From positions 1 through 11,864 of the forward strand of contig CAIOSU010000127.1 of NCBI GenBank assembly GCA_903861055.1: a DNA stretch of 11,864 nt, in the 5' to 3' direction. A program made the position numbers and the translations under genes. Below, in pieces: positions 1 through 7,423 of the stretch. How positions within the stretch are numbered: the first letter of the stretch is position 1; each line of letters starts with the position of its first letter. The stretch comes from an uncultured bacterium (lineage in GTDB: Bacteria > Bacteroidota > Bacteroidia > Chitinophagales > CAIOSU01). The notes below the pieces were generated by a model, which saw nothing but the letters and a program-made list of their open reading frames with translations, made no database searches and was not told the origin of the DNA.

Positions 1-80
1 ACCAACTGCCTGGGGGACAACTGCATCTTACCCGTAGGGCCTTGAACATTGCGTTGGGCAAATTGGTTGCGCAGCAGTAG
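1..80 (+). CDS. 3' end of an unidentified gene (partial)
   Basis: The frame beginning at base 3 is open to the TAG at 78-80 and encodes about 25 residues ending in ALNIALGKLVAQQ. This looks like an amphipathic C-terminal helix of a real protein. The other two forward frames stop at about 36 and 45. The gene would be co-directional with the transporter that follows after 45 bp. The fragment is too short to identify, and chance is a fair alternative. Confidence 0.35.
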   Translation, partial: QLPGGQLHLTRRALNIALGKLVAQQ

Positions 81-82
81 GG

Positions 83-122
83 TTGGGTTAATCAGTTTTT
101 TTGGTTGATTTGTTAATCGGTT
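83..122 (+). repeat. Degenerate GGTTAATC-type intergenic repeat
   Basis: The gap before the transporter gene is built of variants of GGTTAATC/GGTTGATT: GGTTAATCAG, GGTTGATTTG and TTAATCGGTT, separated by a T-run. The 10-mer TTAATCGGTT (113-122) recurs exactly on the minus strand at 8594-8603. Related words lie at 8366-8380 and 8605-8624. The sequence directly abuts the start codon. Function is unknown. Confidence 0.4.
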
Positions 123-125
123 TTG

Positions 126-1619
126 ATGAGTTTAAGTACCTGCTTTCGCAAGATTTTTAGTTACCCTACTATATTAGGGCTTCTGTTACTATGCCTCGCC
201 TTTGCGGCACAACCCGCTTTTGCCGATACGCTGCCCATGACCGAAGCACTTGTGGTGGCACAATCAACTGGTGTGCCTGCATCAAGCCTTCATGCCATGC
301 CCGCCATTTGGTCGGTTATACCGTTTTTGCTGCTACTGGGCATGATTGCTACTGGACCGTTGTTTTACGGTCGTTTTTGGCATAAATATTACCCAGTTAT
401 TGCTATTGGTTTAGGTGCAGTGGTAGTGGGTTATTACCTCTTTATGCTGCACGACCAGCACCACCCCGTGCACAGCTTGGCCGAGTATGCCTCATTTATA
501 GCCTTGCTTGGTGCGCTGTACGTGGTTTCCGGCGGAATATTAATTAAGGTTGATAAGCAGGGCACTGCCACGGTGAACGTAATACTGCTGCTCTTAGGTG
601 CCGTGTTGGCCAATTTTATAGGTACCACTGGTGCATCTATGTTGCTCATACGGCCATATATGCGCCTCAACAGGCGTCGGTTGTTACCCTACCACGTGGT
701 GTTCTTCATTTTTATAGTAAGCAATGTGGGCGGAAGCCTTACACCTATGGGCGATCCGCCGCTATTTCTTGGTTTCTTGAAAGGGGTACCATTTGAGTGG
801 ACTTTGCTAAGCCTGTGGGGTCCGTGGATGTTTGCTATTGGGTTACTACTGGCTATATTCTTTGTGTTTGATAAGCGGAATAAAATTGAAGTGGTGCACC
901 ATAAACCACACACTGGCAAAATTAGCATTATGGGTGCGCGCAACATTTTGTTTTTGGTGGCGGTTATCGGTGCCATTTTTATCGACCCAAATGTAATCGA
1001 ACTACCAAGTTTCTTATACATCAACTATCACGGCGATAAAATATCATACTTGCGAGAGCTTATTATGCTCATAACGGCGGTGGTGGCCTACAAAACATCT
1101 GATAGTGAGGCCCTCAAAGAAAATCACTTCAACTTCGACCCTATAAAGGAGGTGGCCTTTCTGTTCATTGGCATTTTCGCTACCATGATGCCCGCACTGC
1201 AGCTTATCGGGGCATTTGCCCAAGAAAATGCCCATCTCGTAACCGCCAACAGCCTATATTGGACAGCAGGAGGCCTTTCGGGCGTGCTCGATAATGCCCC
1301 CACTTATCTTAACTTTCTGGCAGCGGCCATGGGCAAAATTGGGCTAGACATTGGTAACCCGGAGCATGTAAGGCAATTTGCTAATGGGGTAATGCTAGAT
1401 GGGGTAAGCTCTATGGATTATTTGGCAGCAGTATCTATAGCATCCGTATTTTTTGGGGCATTTACCTACATAGGCAATGCGCCCAACTTTATGGTAAAAG
1501 CCATTGCCGAAGAGGAGGGCCTTGGTATGCCAAGCTTCTTGAACTATATCATAAAGTTTGCAGTGCCCATCTTGTTGCCAGTGCTGTTTCTTACCTGGCT
1601 CGTTTTTTTCTGGTTGTAG
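126..1619 (+). CDS. Polytopic ion transporter, CitMHS/NhaD (sodium:proton antiporter) type
   Basis: A 497-residue inner-membrane protein of the ion transporter superfamily that includes CitMHS, ArsB and NhaD; relatives in Bacteroidota are usually annotated as sodium:proton antiporters. The frame can start at TTG 123, but the adjacent ATG at 126 is the better start. Residues 10-34 look like a cleavable signal peptide (hydrophobic core, then AQPAFA), followed by about 10-11 hydrophobic segments. Two inverted halves are marked by conserved elements: GTTGASMLLIRP (166-177) with GGSLTPMGDPP (202-212) in the first half, and VLDNAPTY (387-394) with FTYIGNAPNFM (446-456) in the second. These Gly/Asn/Pro-rich re-entrant motifs are typical of the family's transport site. 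Length is normal. The transported ion (Na+/H+, citrate or another anion) cannot be decided from sequence; sodium:proton exchange is inferred. No terminator follows before the lipocalin gene. Confidence 0.82.
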   Translation: MSLSTCFRKIFSYPTILGLLLLCLAFAAQPAFADTLPMTEALVVAQSTGVPASSLHAMPAIWSVIPFLLLLGMIATGPLFYGRFWHKYYPVIAIGLGAVVVGYYLFMLHDQHHPVHSLAEYASFIALLGALYVVSGGILIKVDKQGTATVNVILLLLGAVLANFIGTTGASMLLIRPYMRLNRRRLLPYHVVFFIFIVSNVGGSLTPMGDPPLFLGFLKGVPFEWTLLSLWGPWMFAIGLLLAIFFVFDKRNKIEVVHHKPHTGKISIMGARNILFLVAVIGAIFIDPNVIELPSFLYINYHGDKISYLRELIMLITAVVAYKTSDSEALKENHFNFDPIKEVAFLFIGIFATMMPALQLIGAFAQENAHLVTANSLYWTAGGLSGVLDNAPTYLNFLAAAMGKIGLDIGNPEHVRQFANGVMLDGVSSMDYLAAVSIASVFFGAFTYIGNAPNFMVKAIAEEEGLGMPSFLNYIIKFAVPILLPVLFLTWLVFFWL

Positions 1620-1708
1620 CAACTAAGGAAACATCAATAAAAAAGAGCAGGATACAGTATTTATCAATTTATTTTTAAAAGTACTCAACAAAACAGTTGG
1701 TTCATTGT

Positions 1709-1724
1709 TAGGTGTATTCACCTA
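1709..1724 (+). promoter_or_regulatory. Small perfect palindrome upstream of the lipocalin gene
   Basis: TAGGTG and CACCTA flank a TATT loop, giving a 6-bp perfect inverted repeat 20 bp before the lipocalin ATG. It could be an operator half-site pair or a leader hairpin. It overlaps the alternative GTG start at 1712, which argues against that start. Chance is possible at this length. Confidence 0.3.
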
Positions 1725-1744
1725 CAAAACCAACCTCCTTACCA

Positions 1745-2287
1745 ATGAAGTATTTTATAGTTCTACTAACGATGGTAACCCTTATGTCGGCTACTTGTAG
1801 CAAACCTACTTGCTTACCTGTAACGGTTGATACTACTGCCAATAAAGCCCAATTTTTAGGTAAATGGTATGAAATTGCTAGCATTCCGCAGTTTTTCAAT
1901 ATAGGTTGCCAATGCACCACTGCCGAGTATCTTGACAATGGCAGCAACATCATCGTAAAAAACAGTTGCCGCTTAGGTGGTGCTTTGATTGGTATACCTA
2001 ATAATATAACGGGCACTGCTACCGTACCCGACCCAAATGTGTTTGCGAAAATAAAAGTACGTTTCCCAGTTTCGCCTGTTGATGCGGATTACTGGATATT
2101 AGATTTCGGGCCGAATGGCGATTACATGTTGGTAGGCGACCCTGATAAAAACACCTTGTTTATTTTGAGCCGCACGGCTAGCCTTAACCAAGGCACTTAC
2201 AACAACTTGGTAAACAAAGCTAAGGGTATGTGTTTTGATACCAGCAAACTAAAAAGGACTGAGCAAGGCACTTGCACTGGCGTATAA
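1745..2287 (+). CDS. Lipocalin family lipoprotein (Blc/ApoD-like)
   Basis: A 180-residue bacterial lipocalin, a small beta-barrel that binds hydrophobic ligands such as fatty acids or lysophospholipids, close in length to E. coli Blc (177). I chose ATG 1745 over the in-frame GTG at 1712 because it begins directly with a hydrophobic signal sequence (MKYFIVLLTMVTLMSATC). Cys18 is the likely lipidated residue, although Thr at -1 is not ideal for a lipobox. The lipocalin signature GKWYEI lies at 39-44 (GxW motif). GPNGDYMLVGD (122-132) followed by LSRT (141-144) matches the last-strand region of Blc/ApoD proteins. The final helix segment contains CFDTSKL (163-169), with another Cys at 177. Likely membrane-anchored and facing the periplasm. 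The gene stands alone, 125 bp after the transporter and closed by its own terminator. The family call is firm; the ligand is unknown. Confidence 0.88.
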   Translation: MKYFIVLLTMVTLMSATCSKPTCLPVTVDTTANKAQFLGKWYEIASIPQFFNIGCQCTTAEYLDNGSNIIVKNSCRLGGALIGIPNNITGTATVPDPNVFAKIKVRFPVSPVDADYWILDFGPNGDYMLVGDPDKNTLFILSRTASLNQGTYNNLVNKAKGMCFDTSKLKRTEQGTCTGV

Positions 2288-2313
2288 ACAACAAAGCACA
2301 TTTACATATTTAT

Positions 2314-2350
2314 AGAGCCTCAGCAAAATTACGCTGGGGCTCTTTTGTTT
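2314..2350 (+). terminator. Rho-independent terminator after the lipocalin gene
   Basis: An 11-bp stem (2314-2324 with 2333-2343, one G-T wobble) with an 8-nt loop (AAAATTAC) is followed directly by TTTTGTTT. It lies 27 bp beyond the lipocalin stop codon and separates that gene from typA. Confidence 0.88.
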
Positions 2351-2357
2351 ACCCCAT

Positions 2358-2367
2358 GGCACGTGCC
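2358..2367. other. Perfect 10-bp palindrome GGCACGTGCC
   Basis: A self-complementary GC-rich decamer with a CACGTG core lies between the lipocalin terminator and the typA promoter, about 105 bp upstream of the -7 box. It could be a dimeric regulator site, but its distance from the promoter is large and no second copy is seen in the window. Confidence 0.25.
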
Positions 2368-2472
2368 GCTAATTATAGCTTGCGTTGATGGTAATTGCAG
2401 GTACTATCTCCTCCCCAACATCACCAAACCATTAAAAAACAATAAATAGTAGCGGGCGTGAAATAATAAGGT

Positions 2473-2480
2473 TATCTTTG
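2473..2480 (+). promoter_or_regulatory. typA: Bacteroidota-type -7 box for typA
   Basis: TATCTTTG matches the TAnnTTTG -7 consensus of the primary sigma factor in Bacteroidota exactly. No clear TTG -33 element is found 19-20 bp upstream, so the promoter may depend mainly on the -7 box. It would give a leader of roughly 100 nt before the typA ATG. Confidence 0.55.
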
Positions 2481-2493
2481 CGCATCTTTTAGA

Positions 2494-2512
2494 ATTCCCT
2501 TTATTAGGGAAT
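2494..2512 (+). other. Hairpin in the typA 5' leader
   Basis: ATTCCCT and AGGGAAT form a perfect 7-bp stem around a TTATT loop, beginning about 14 nt after the -7 box. It should therefore sit near the 5' end of the typA mRNA, where it could stabilise the message. No U-run follows, so it is not a terminator. Confidence 0.45.
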
Positions 2513-2554
2513 GTAAGAAGATAGATTGTATAATGGTCTCAAAGCCAAGATACA

Positions 2555-2588
2555 GTCGTAACTCATACATCGTAATTCGTAAATCGAA
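2555..2588 (+). repeat. Degenerate TCGTAA-type tandem sequence before typA
   Basis: The last ~33 bases before the typA start consist of near-repeats of TCGTAA/TCGTAATT (at 2556, 2570 and 2577). They replace any Shine-Dalgarno sequence. The A/T-rich unstructured tract would suit translation initiation without SD in Bacteroidota. Confidence 0.4.
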
Positions 2589-4397
2589 ATGAATCAAATT
2601 CCAATTAGAAACATCGCCATTATCGCGCACGTCGATCACGGCAAAACTACCCTAGTAGACAAGTTGCTACTACAATGTAAACTTTTTTCGGACCACGAGA
2701 TTCCCGGAGAATTGATATTGGACAATAACGACTTGGAGCGTGAGCGCGGTATCACCATCTTGGCTAAAAACGTAGCGGTACGTTACAAGGACGTTAAAAT
2801 TAACATCATCGATACTCCTGGTCACGCCGATTTCGGTGGTGAGGTAGAGCGTGTATTGAACATGGCCGACGGTGTATTGTTGCTAGTGGATGCCTTTGAG
2901 GGCCCAATGCCACAAACTCGATTTGTACTACAAAAAGCGTTGGCCCTTGGTCTTAAGCCAATTGTAGTTATCAATAAAGTAGATAAAGAGAACTGTCGCC
3001 CTGATGAGGTTCAAGAATCAGTTTTCGAACTGATGTTCAACTTGGATGCTACCGAAGAGCAGTTGGATTTTCCTACTATCTACGGTTCAGCTAAGAACGG
3101 TTGGATGAGTAATGACTACAAAGTACCTACAACTACCGTTATTCCTTTGTTGGATGCTATCTTAGAGCACATACCTGCACCAATCCCTCACCCGGGCACC
3201 ACGCAGTTAATGATTACCTCATTGGATTATAGCAGCTACGTAGGCCGTATTGCCGTTGGTCGTTTGCACCGCGGTACCCTTAAGGAAGGTCAGCCAGTGA
3301 GCTTGGTTAAGCGCGATGGCTCTATCCTTAAAACTCGTGTGAAAGAATTGTTCGTATTTGAAGGTTTTGGAAAAACACGCGTAAAAGACCCGGTAATTAA
3401 CGGCGAAATTTGCGGTGTACTTGGTATTGAAGGTTTTGACATTGGCGATACCATTGCCGATTTTGAAAACCCAGAGGGCTTGGTACCAATTGCTATCGAT
3501 GAGCCAACCATGAGCATGACCTTTACCATCAACAACTCACCATTCTTTGGTAAAGAAGGCAAGTTTGTAACCAGCCGACACATTAAAGACCGTTTGGAGA
3601 AAGAGTTGGAGAAAAACCTGGCCATGCGCCTTGAAATGACCAACAGCGCCGATACCTTCTTGGTTTTCGGACGTGGTGTACTTCACCTTTCGGTATTGAT
3701 TGAGACCATGCGCCGCGAGGGTTACGAATTGCAAGTAGGCCAGCCACAGGTATTGTTTAAAGAAATTGACGGCCGCAAATGTGAGCCTGTTGAAGATTTA
3801 ACCGTGGATTTGCCAGAGAGTGTAAGTGGTAAGGTTATCGAAGCAGTTACCAAACGCAAAGGTGAAATGGTAAGCATGTTGCCTAAAGGCGACCGCGTAT
3901 CATTGGAGTTTGTTATCCCTTCTCGTGGTATCATCGGTTTGCGTAACCGTATATTGACCCTTACAGCGGGCGAGGCCATTATGGCTCACCGTTTGAAGGG
4001 CTACGAGCCCTACAGAGGCGAGATTGAAGGCCGTATCAATGGTTCATTGATTTCTATGGAATTGGGCACTGCCATCGCTTATGGGTTGGACAAGCTACAA
4101 GACCGTGGCAAGTTCTTCATCGGCCCTGGCGACGAAATATATACTGGCCAAGTTATTGGCGAAAACAACCGTGGCGACGATTTGGTTATCAACGTTACCA
4201 AAAAGAAACAGCTTACTAACATGCGCGCATCGGGCACGGATGATAAAATGAAACTGTCTCCGCCTATCCGCCACAGCTTAGAGGAAGCATTAGAGTATAT
4301 CCAAGCTGATGAGTACGTGGAAGTTACGCCAAAATCCATCCGCCTACGTAAGGTGTACTTGGATGAAGCCGACCGTAAACGCTACGGTGGTAAGTAG
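2589..4397 (+). CDS. typA: Translational GTPase TypA/BipA
   Basis: A 602-residue ribosome-associated GTPase of the EF-G-like class, active in the cytoplasm and implicated in 50S assembly and stress or cold growth; the length is normal for the family. All G motifs are visible: G1 AHVDHGKT (13-20), G2 RGITI (53-57), G3 DTPGH (75-79), G4 NKVD (129-132) and G5 SAK (167-169). Domain II follows at about 205-295, an EF-G-like domain III at about 305-385 (SPFFGKEGKF and FGRGVLHLSVLIE segments), then domain V and the BipA-specific C-terminal domain with SRGIIGLRNR (about 437-446) and GTDDKMKLSPP near the end. Arg and Gly codons are often CGT and GGT, and the codon choice looks like that of a highly expressed gene, unlike its neighbours. 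Tandem stops TAG TAA end the frame. It is a monocistronic unit with its own promoter region and a strong terminator. Confidence 0.98.
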   Translation: MNQIPIRNIAIIAHVDHGKTTLVDKLLLQCKLFSDHEIPGELILDNNDLERERGITILAKNVAVRYKDVKINIIDTPGHADFGGEVERVLNMADGVLLLVDAFEGPMPQTRFVLQKALALGLKPIVVINKVDKENCRPDEVQESVFELMFNLDATEEQLDFPTIYGSAKNGWMSNDYKVPTTTVIPLLDAILEHIPAPIPHPGTTQLMITSLDYSSYVGRIAVGRLHRGTLKEGQPVSLVKRDGSILKTRVKELFVFEGFGKTRVKDPVINGEICGVLGIEGFDIGDTIADFENPEGLVPIAIDEPTMSMTFTINNSPFFGKEGKFVTSRHIKDRLEKELEKNLAMRLEMTNSADTFLVFGRGVLHLSVLIETMRREGYELQVGQPQVLFKEIDGRKCEPVEDLTVDLPESVSGKVIEAVTKRKGEMVSMLPKGDRVSLEFVIPSRGIIGLRNRILTLTAGEAIMAHRLKGYEPYRGEIEGRINGSLISMELGTAIAYGLDKLQDRGKFFIGPGDEIYTGQVIGENNRGDDLVINVTKKKQLTNMRASGTDDKMKLSPPIRHSLEEALEYIQADEYVEVTPKSIRLRKVYLDEADRKRYGGK

Positions 4398-4415
4398 TAA
4401 CTAGGAAATAGATAT

Positions 4416-4453
4416 AAAACGCCCGACGCAGCAATGTGTCGGGCGTTTTTTTT
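4416..4453 (+). terminator. Strong Rho-independent terminator after typA
   Basis: A 15-bp stem (4416-4430 with 4435-4449, one G-T wobble) is capped by a GCAA tetraloop of the GNRA class. Its AAAA/TTTT base runs into an 8-T tract (4446-4453). It begins 19 bp after the typA stop. The A-run on the 5' side would also give some termination in the other direction, but no gene converges here. Confidence 0.95.
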
Positions 4454-4583
4454 GCTTACTGAGAATGGCTGGTCGGAGTCATGTTGAACAAACAATTGAG
4501 CCTGCCAAAACCCTCATTGCTAATATCAATGTGCCGATAACAAGAACCTTACCTGCAATTATTGAAATCTTAACAAGCACTGC

Positions 4584-4613
4584 TTGGTTTGCAATTTATT
4601 GACTTGTAAATTG
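4584..4613 (+). promoter_or_regulatory. Candidate promoter for the PhoX-like gene
   Basis: TTG (4584-4586) and TAAATTG (4607-4613) are separated by 20 bp, close to the Bacteroidota TTG-N19/20-TAnnTTTG arrangement, though the -7 box is imperfect. Transcription would begin only about 10 nt before the ATG at 4632, giving a very short leader. The rest of the 178-bp gap back to the typA terminator shows no other feature. Confidence 0.4.
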
Positions 4614-4631
4614 AAGCTCAAATAATTTTTC

Positions 4632-6089
4632 ATGTACCGCTTTACTGTTGTTTTGGTGCTAAGTGCTACTATTGGGTTAGCTTTTGCTTTTTTGCCTATG
4701 GGCGAATTTCCTTTTAAGGGCATAGCACCCAATGATACTACACAAAACTTGCTATTGCCAAAAGGGGCACAATACGACATACTATTTTCGGAGCAATTAG
4801 ACTCTGTTCTTACCGACGATGGTCGCAAGCTACCCGCCAAAGGCAAGCAAGATTTTTTGGCTTATCTGCCTATTAACGGATCTAGCCAGCACGGGTATAT
4901 ATACGTAAACCACGAGCTTCGCAACGCCAACGATTTGCTAGGCGATGGCGGTGGCATGAGCTGGTTTGAAGTAAAGCAGGAAAACGGCCACTGGAAAGTG
5001 GTAAACGATTTTCACTACATCAGCTTTGATAATTTGGGAGGTACTTGGCACAACTGCGGTGGTGGAGTTACACCTAAAGGTAGCATTTTAACCGCCGAGG
5101 AGTATCCAACCAATAGCAATGCTGAGCTTTCTAAAGACGGCACGCATTTTAGAGATACGTCAGACTTTAACGGTTTTAAACGCTACGAACATATGGGTTG
5201 GATGGTTGAAGTTGACCCGAAAACCAATAAGCCACTGCATAAACTATATGCTATGGGCCGCTATAGCCACGAAGATGTGCACTGCATGCCCGATGGCAAG
5301 ACCGTGTACCTAACCGACGACCAAAGCCCTGGAGCGTTTTTTAGGTTCGTGGCCGACAAAAAGGATGATTATACCAAAGGGCAGCTATACGCCTACCAAC
5401 AAACTCTGGATGGTAAAGGCGGCAATTGGTTGGCATTGCCCAGAGATACCTTGAGCATGATAAATGCCCGTGAAGTGGCTTTTAAATTAGGCGCTACATT
5501 GTTTAAAGGACACGAATGGGTAGAGGTAGTTAATGGTAAAATATACATAACCGAGACAGGTGGCGACACCAGCAACTTTGCCAAGGCCATTCGCTCAGGC
5601 GGCAAACCGGCTTATCATATTAGCCAAGCACCCAACCGTATAAACGACACCTTGTACGATGCCCCATATGGCCATGTGCTTGTGCTAGACCCAATAACCA
5701 ATTTGATGGAAGTGCTGATTACCGGCGGAGACTTAAATGATGGTGGAAACTTTTCGCAGCCCGATGCACTCACTGCTGTTTCTATTAACAATAAGCAGTA
5801 TTTAGTGGTTTGCGAAGATATTGGTAGCATAAAACGCAACCGGGTCGGCCCAGCCGCCTTGGCAAAAAACGAAAAGTACAACGAAATGTATTTTTTAGAC
5901 CTCTCTAAACCCAATCCTTCTCGCGACAATTTGGTGCGTTTTAGTGTTGGCCCGCGTGGATGCGAACAGACGGGGCCCATTTTTACCCCTGATAGTAAAA
6001 CCATGTTTATGGTAGTGCAAAACCCCGATAAACGAAACGCTGAGCCCTTTAACCGATCAATAGTAGTGGCAATTACGAATTGTTTCTAA
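4632..6089 (+). CDS. PhoX-like (DUF839) exported phosphatase family protein
   Basis: A 485-residue protein of the PhoX/DUF839 beta-propeller family, whose characterised members are Fe/Ca-dependent alkaline phosphatases. Family landmarks in order: NHE (93-95), NCGGGVTPKGSILTAEE (141-157, with the conserved Cys142 and the Glu pair), YSHEDVH (211-217), YLTDD (226-230) followed by GAFFRF, GHEWVEV (293-299), QPDAL (376-380), CEDIG (394-398) and EQTGPIF (445-451) before VVQNPD (461-466). The N-terminus is a plain Sec-type signal (MYRFTVVLVLSATIGLAFA) with no twin arginine, unlike the Tat-exported Pseudomonas PhoX. No T9SS sorting domain is present at the C-terminus (ends ITNCF), so a periplasmic location is most likely. 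The start at ATG 4632 is supported by the signal peptide. The family is secure; that it is an active phosphatase is inferred. No phosphate-regulon site was recognised. Confidence 0.85.
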   Translation: MYRFTVVLVLSATIGLAFAFLPMGEFPFKGIAPNDTTQNLLLPKGAQYDILFSEQLDSVLTDDGRKLPAKGKQDFLAYLPINGSSQHGYIYVNHELRNANDLLGDGGGMSWFEVKQENGHWKVVNDFHYISFDNLGGTWHNCGGGVTPKGSILTAEEYPTNSNAELSKDGTHFRDTSDFNGFKRYEHMGWMVEVDPKTNKPLHKLYAMGRYSHEDVHCMPDGKTVYLTDDQSPGAFFRFVADKKDDYTKGQLYAYQQTLDGKGGNWLALPRDTLSMINAREVAFKLGATLFKGHEWVEVVNGKIYITETGGDTSNFAKAIRSGGKPAYHISQAPNRINDTLYDAPYGHVLVLDPITNLMEVLITGGDLNDGGNFSQPDALTAVSINNKQYLVVCEDIGSIKRNRVGPAALAKNEKYNEMYFLDLSKPNPSRDNLVRFSVGPRGCEQTGPIFTPDSKTMFMVVQNPDKRNAEPFNRSIVVAITNCF

Positions 6090-6091
6090 TA

Positions 6092-6141
6092 CCGAAAATC
6101 TATTGCCCTCAATCCTCTAGCAAACGGCTATAGGTTTTCGG
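6092..6141. other. Long hairpin between convergent genes
   Basis: A 12-bp stem (6092-6103 with 6130-6141, one T-G wobble) is extended, past one T-T mismatch, by 3 more bp (6105-6107 with 6126-6128), around an 18-nt loop. It begins 2 bp after the PhoX-like stop codon. Neither strand has a T-tract after it (+ strand continues GGGGG), so it is not a standard terminator. It may act as a 3'-end stabiliser or bidirectional transcript end. The remaining 6142-6298 shows no clear feature. Confidence 0.55.
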
Positions 6142-6298
6142 GGGGCCATCAACGGTTGTGTTGTCCATTACCAAAGTATAGTAATCGATAACTACCTAGC
6201 CATTGTTGCTATTAGATTGCACCTGGCCCCTTACAATTGCATGCCTTAAATATAGCATCGCTGTTGCTGCTTAGTACTTGGTAAGAGAATAGCAATCT

Positions 6299-7273
6299 TT
6301 ATATCTTCCTTTCGGTAGTATATCTTATCACCTCTTCTAAGCTATCGCGCACAGGGCTGGCAGGGTAAGTGAGAAGTATGTCGAGGGCTTGCTGTTTGTA
6401 GGTTTCCATTATTTGCTCAGTGTACTCAATGCCACCACTTTCGCGCACATATTGTATTACCTCATCTACTTTGCGGGGTAGGTGGTTCTCGTTTTTCACG
6501 ATGTTGATGATGCGGCGTTTATCGCTGCGGCTGGCCTGGTTGAGAGCATAAATAAGCGGCAAGGTCATTTTGCGCTCTTTAATGTCGATGCCTTTGGGCT
6601 TGCCAATTTCGTGGCTACCGTAGTCAAACAAATCATCTTTTATCTGGAAGGCAATGCCCACCTTTTCGCCAAACAGGCGTATTTTATCAATGGCCACCTT
6701 ATCGTCGGTGGTGCTGGCAGCGCCGCACGCGCAAGCAGATGCTATGAGCGTGGCGGTTTTCTGGCGGATTATCTCGAAATACACATCCTCCTTAATATCA
6801 AGCTTACGGGCTTTCTCCATTTGCAACAGCTCGCCCTCACTCATTTCGCGCACCGAGCTGGCCATTATCTTCAGTAGGTCGAAATGGTCGTTATCCAACG
6901 AAATCAAGAGGCCTTTGCTCAGTAGGTAATCGCCCACCAAAACGGCTACTTTGTTTTTCCAAAGGGCGTTTATGCTAAAAAAACCGCGGCGCTTATGGCT
7001 GTCGTCCACAACATCATCGTGCACCAGGGTGGCGGTGTGTAACAACTCAATAAGGGCAGCGGCGTTGTATGTCTTTTCGGTTATTTCGCCATGCAATTTG
7101 GCACAAAGCATAACAAACATAGGGCGCATTTGCTTGCCTTTGCGCTGTACAATGTAGTGCGTCACACGGTCAAGCATGGGCACGCGGCTTTTCATGGCAA
7201 GTCGGAACTTCTCCTCAAAAATATCGAGCTCAGCTGCAATAGGGGCCTTTATGTCGTGCAGCTTAACTGCCAT
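6299..7273 (-). CDS. Long-chain polyprenyl diphosphate synthase
   Basis: A 324-residue trans-prenyltransferase that condenses isopentenyl diphosphate onto allylic diphosphates to make a long isoprenoid chain, probably the menaquinone side chain in this group; cytoplasmic. GKQMRP (46-51) binds isopentenyl diphosphate. The first Asp-rich motif is DDVVD (86-90), with KT at 172-173, FQIKDDLFD (209-217) carrying the second Asp-rich motif, and GKPKGIDIKERKMTLP (224-239) near the active site. The residues 4 and 5 positions before the first motif are Thr82 and Ala81, small rather than aromatic, which in this family goes with long products rather than C15. The length fits octaprenyl/heptaprenyl synthases. 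The start is ATG 7273. A DUF1295 gene lies upstream on the same strand, separated by 150 bp. The exact chain length cannot be read from the sequence. Confidence 0.94.
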   Translation of the reverse strand: MAVKLHDIKAPIAAELDIFEEKFRLAMKSRVPMLDRVTHYIVQRKGKQMRPMFVMLCAKLHGEITEKTYNAAALIELLHTATLVHDDVVDDSHKRRGFFSINALWKNKVAVLVGDYLLSKGLLISLDNDHFDLLKIMASSVREMSEGELLQMEKARKLDIKEDVYFEIIRQKTATLIASACACGAASTTDDKVAIDKIRLFGEKVGIAFQIKDDLFDYGSHEIGKPKGIDIKERKMTLPLIYALNQASRSDKRRIINIVKNENHLPRKVDEVIQYVRESGGIEYTEQIMETYKQQALDILLTYPASPVRDSLEEVIRYTTERKI

Positions 7274-7296
7274 GAATACGTGTTTTTAAACCAATG

Positions 7297-7304
7297 TAAA
7301 GGTA
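7297..7304 (-). promoter_or_regulatory. Candidate -7 box for the polyprenyl synthase gene
   Basis: On the minus strand TACCTTTA is one base from TAnnTTTG and lies 23 bp before the ATG at 7273, so transcription would begin about 15 nt upstream of the gene. No convincing TTG -33 is found at the usual distance. It suggests transcription separate from the DUF1295 gene. Confidence 0.35.
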
Positions 7305-7423
7305 GCCCAAACAATCGGATTTGCCTAAATACCGAGTGTGCTAGAGGGTGTTGATTAATGTCAGTTTTACGAGTGTACCGCCTTAAACCGAAATACAATG
7401 CACAATTAACGTCATGCAGGATA

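Noticed and set aside
1712..1744. GTG start adding 11 residues to the lipocalin
   Set aside because: The extension is polar and would bury the lipoprotein signal peptide. ATG 1745 starts directly with MKYFIVLL, as expected.
1708..2016. 102-codon minus-strand open frame opposite the lipocalin gene
   Set aside because: It overlaps the lipocalin signal peptide and GxW motif in antisense and has no domain of its own.
5615..6004. 129-codon minus-strand open frame inside the PhoX-like gene
   Set aside because: Antisense shadow of a well-supported family protein; no promoter or recognisable domain.
6482..6877. 131-codon open frame on the + strand inside the polyprenyl synthase gene
   Set aside because: It is antisense to a gene with all catalytic motifs intact. 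Its His/Ala/Phe-rich product is what the reverse strand of such a gene gives.
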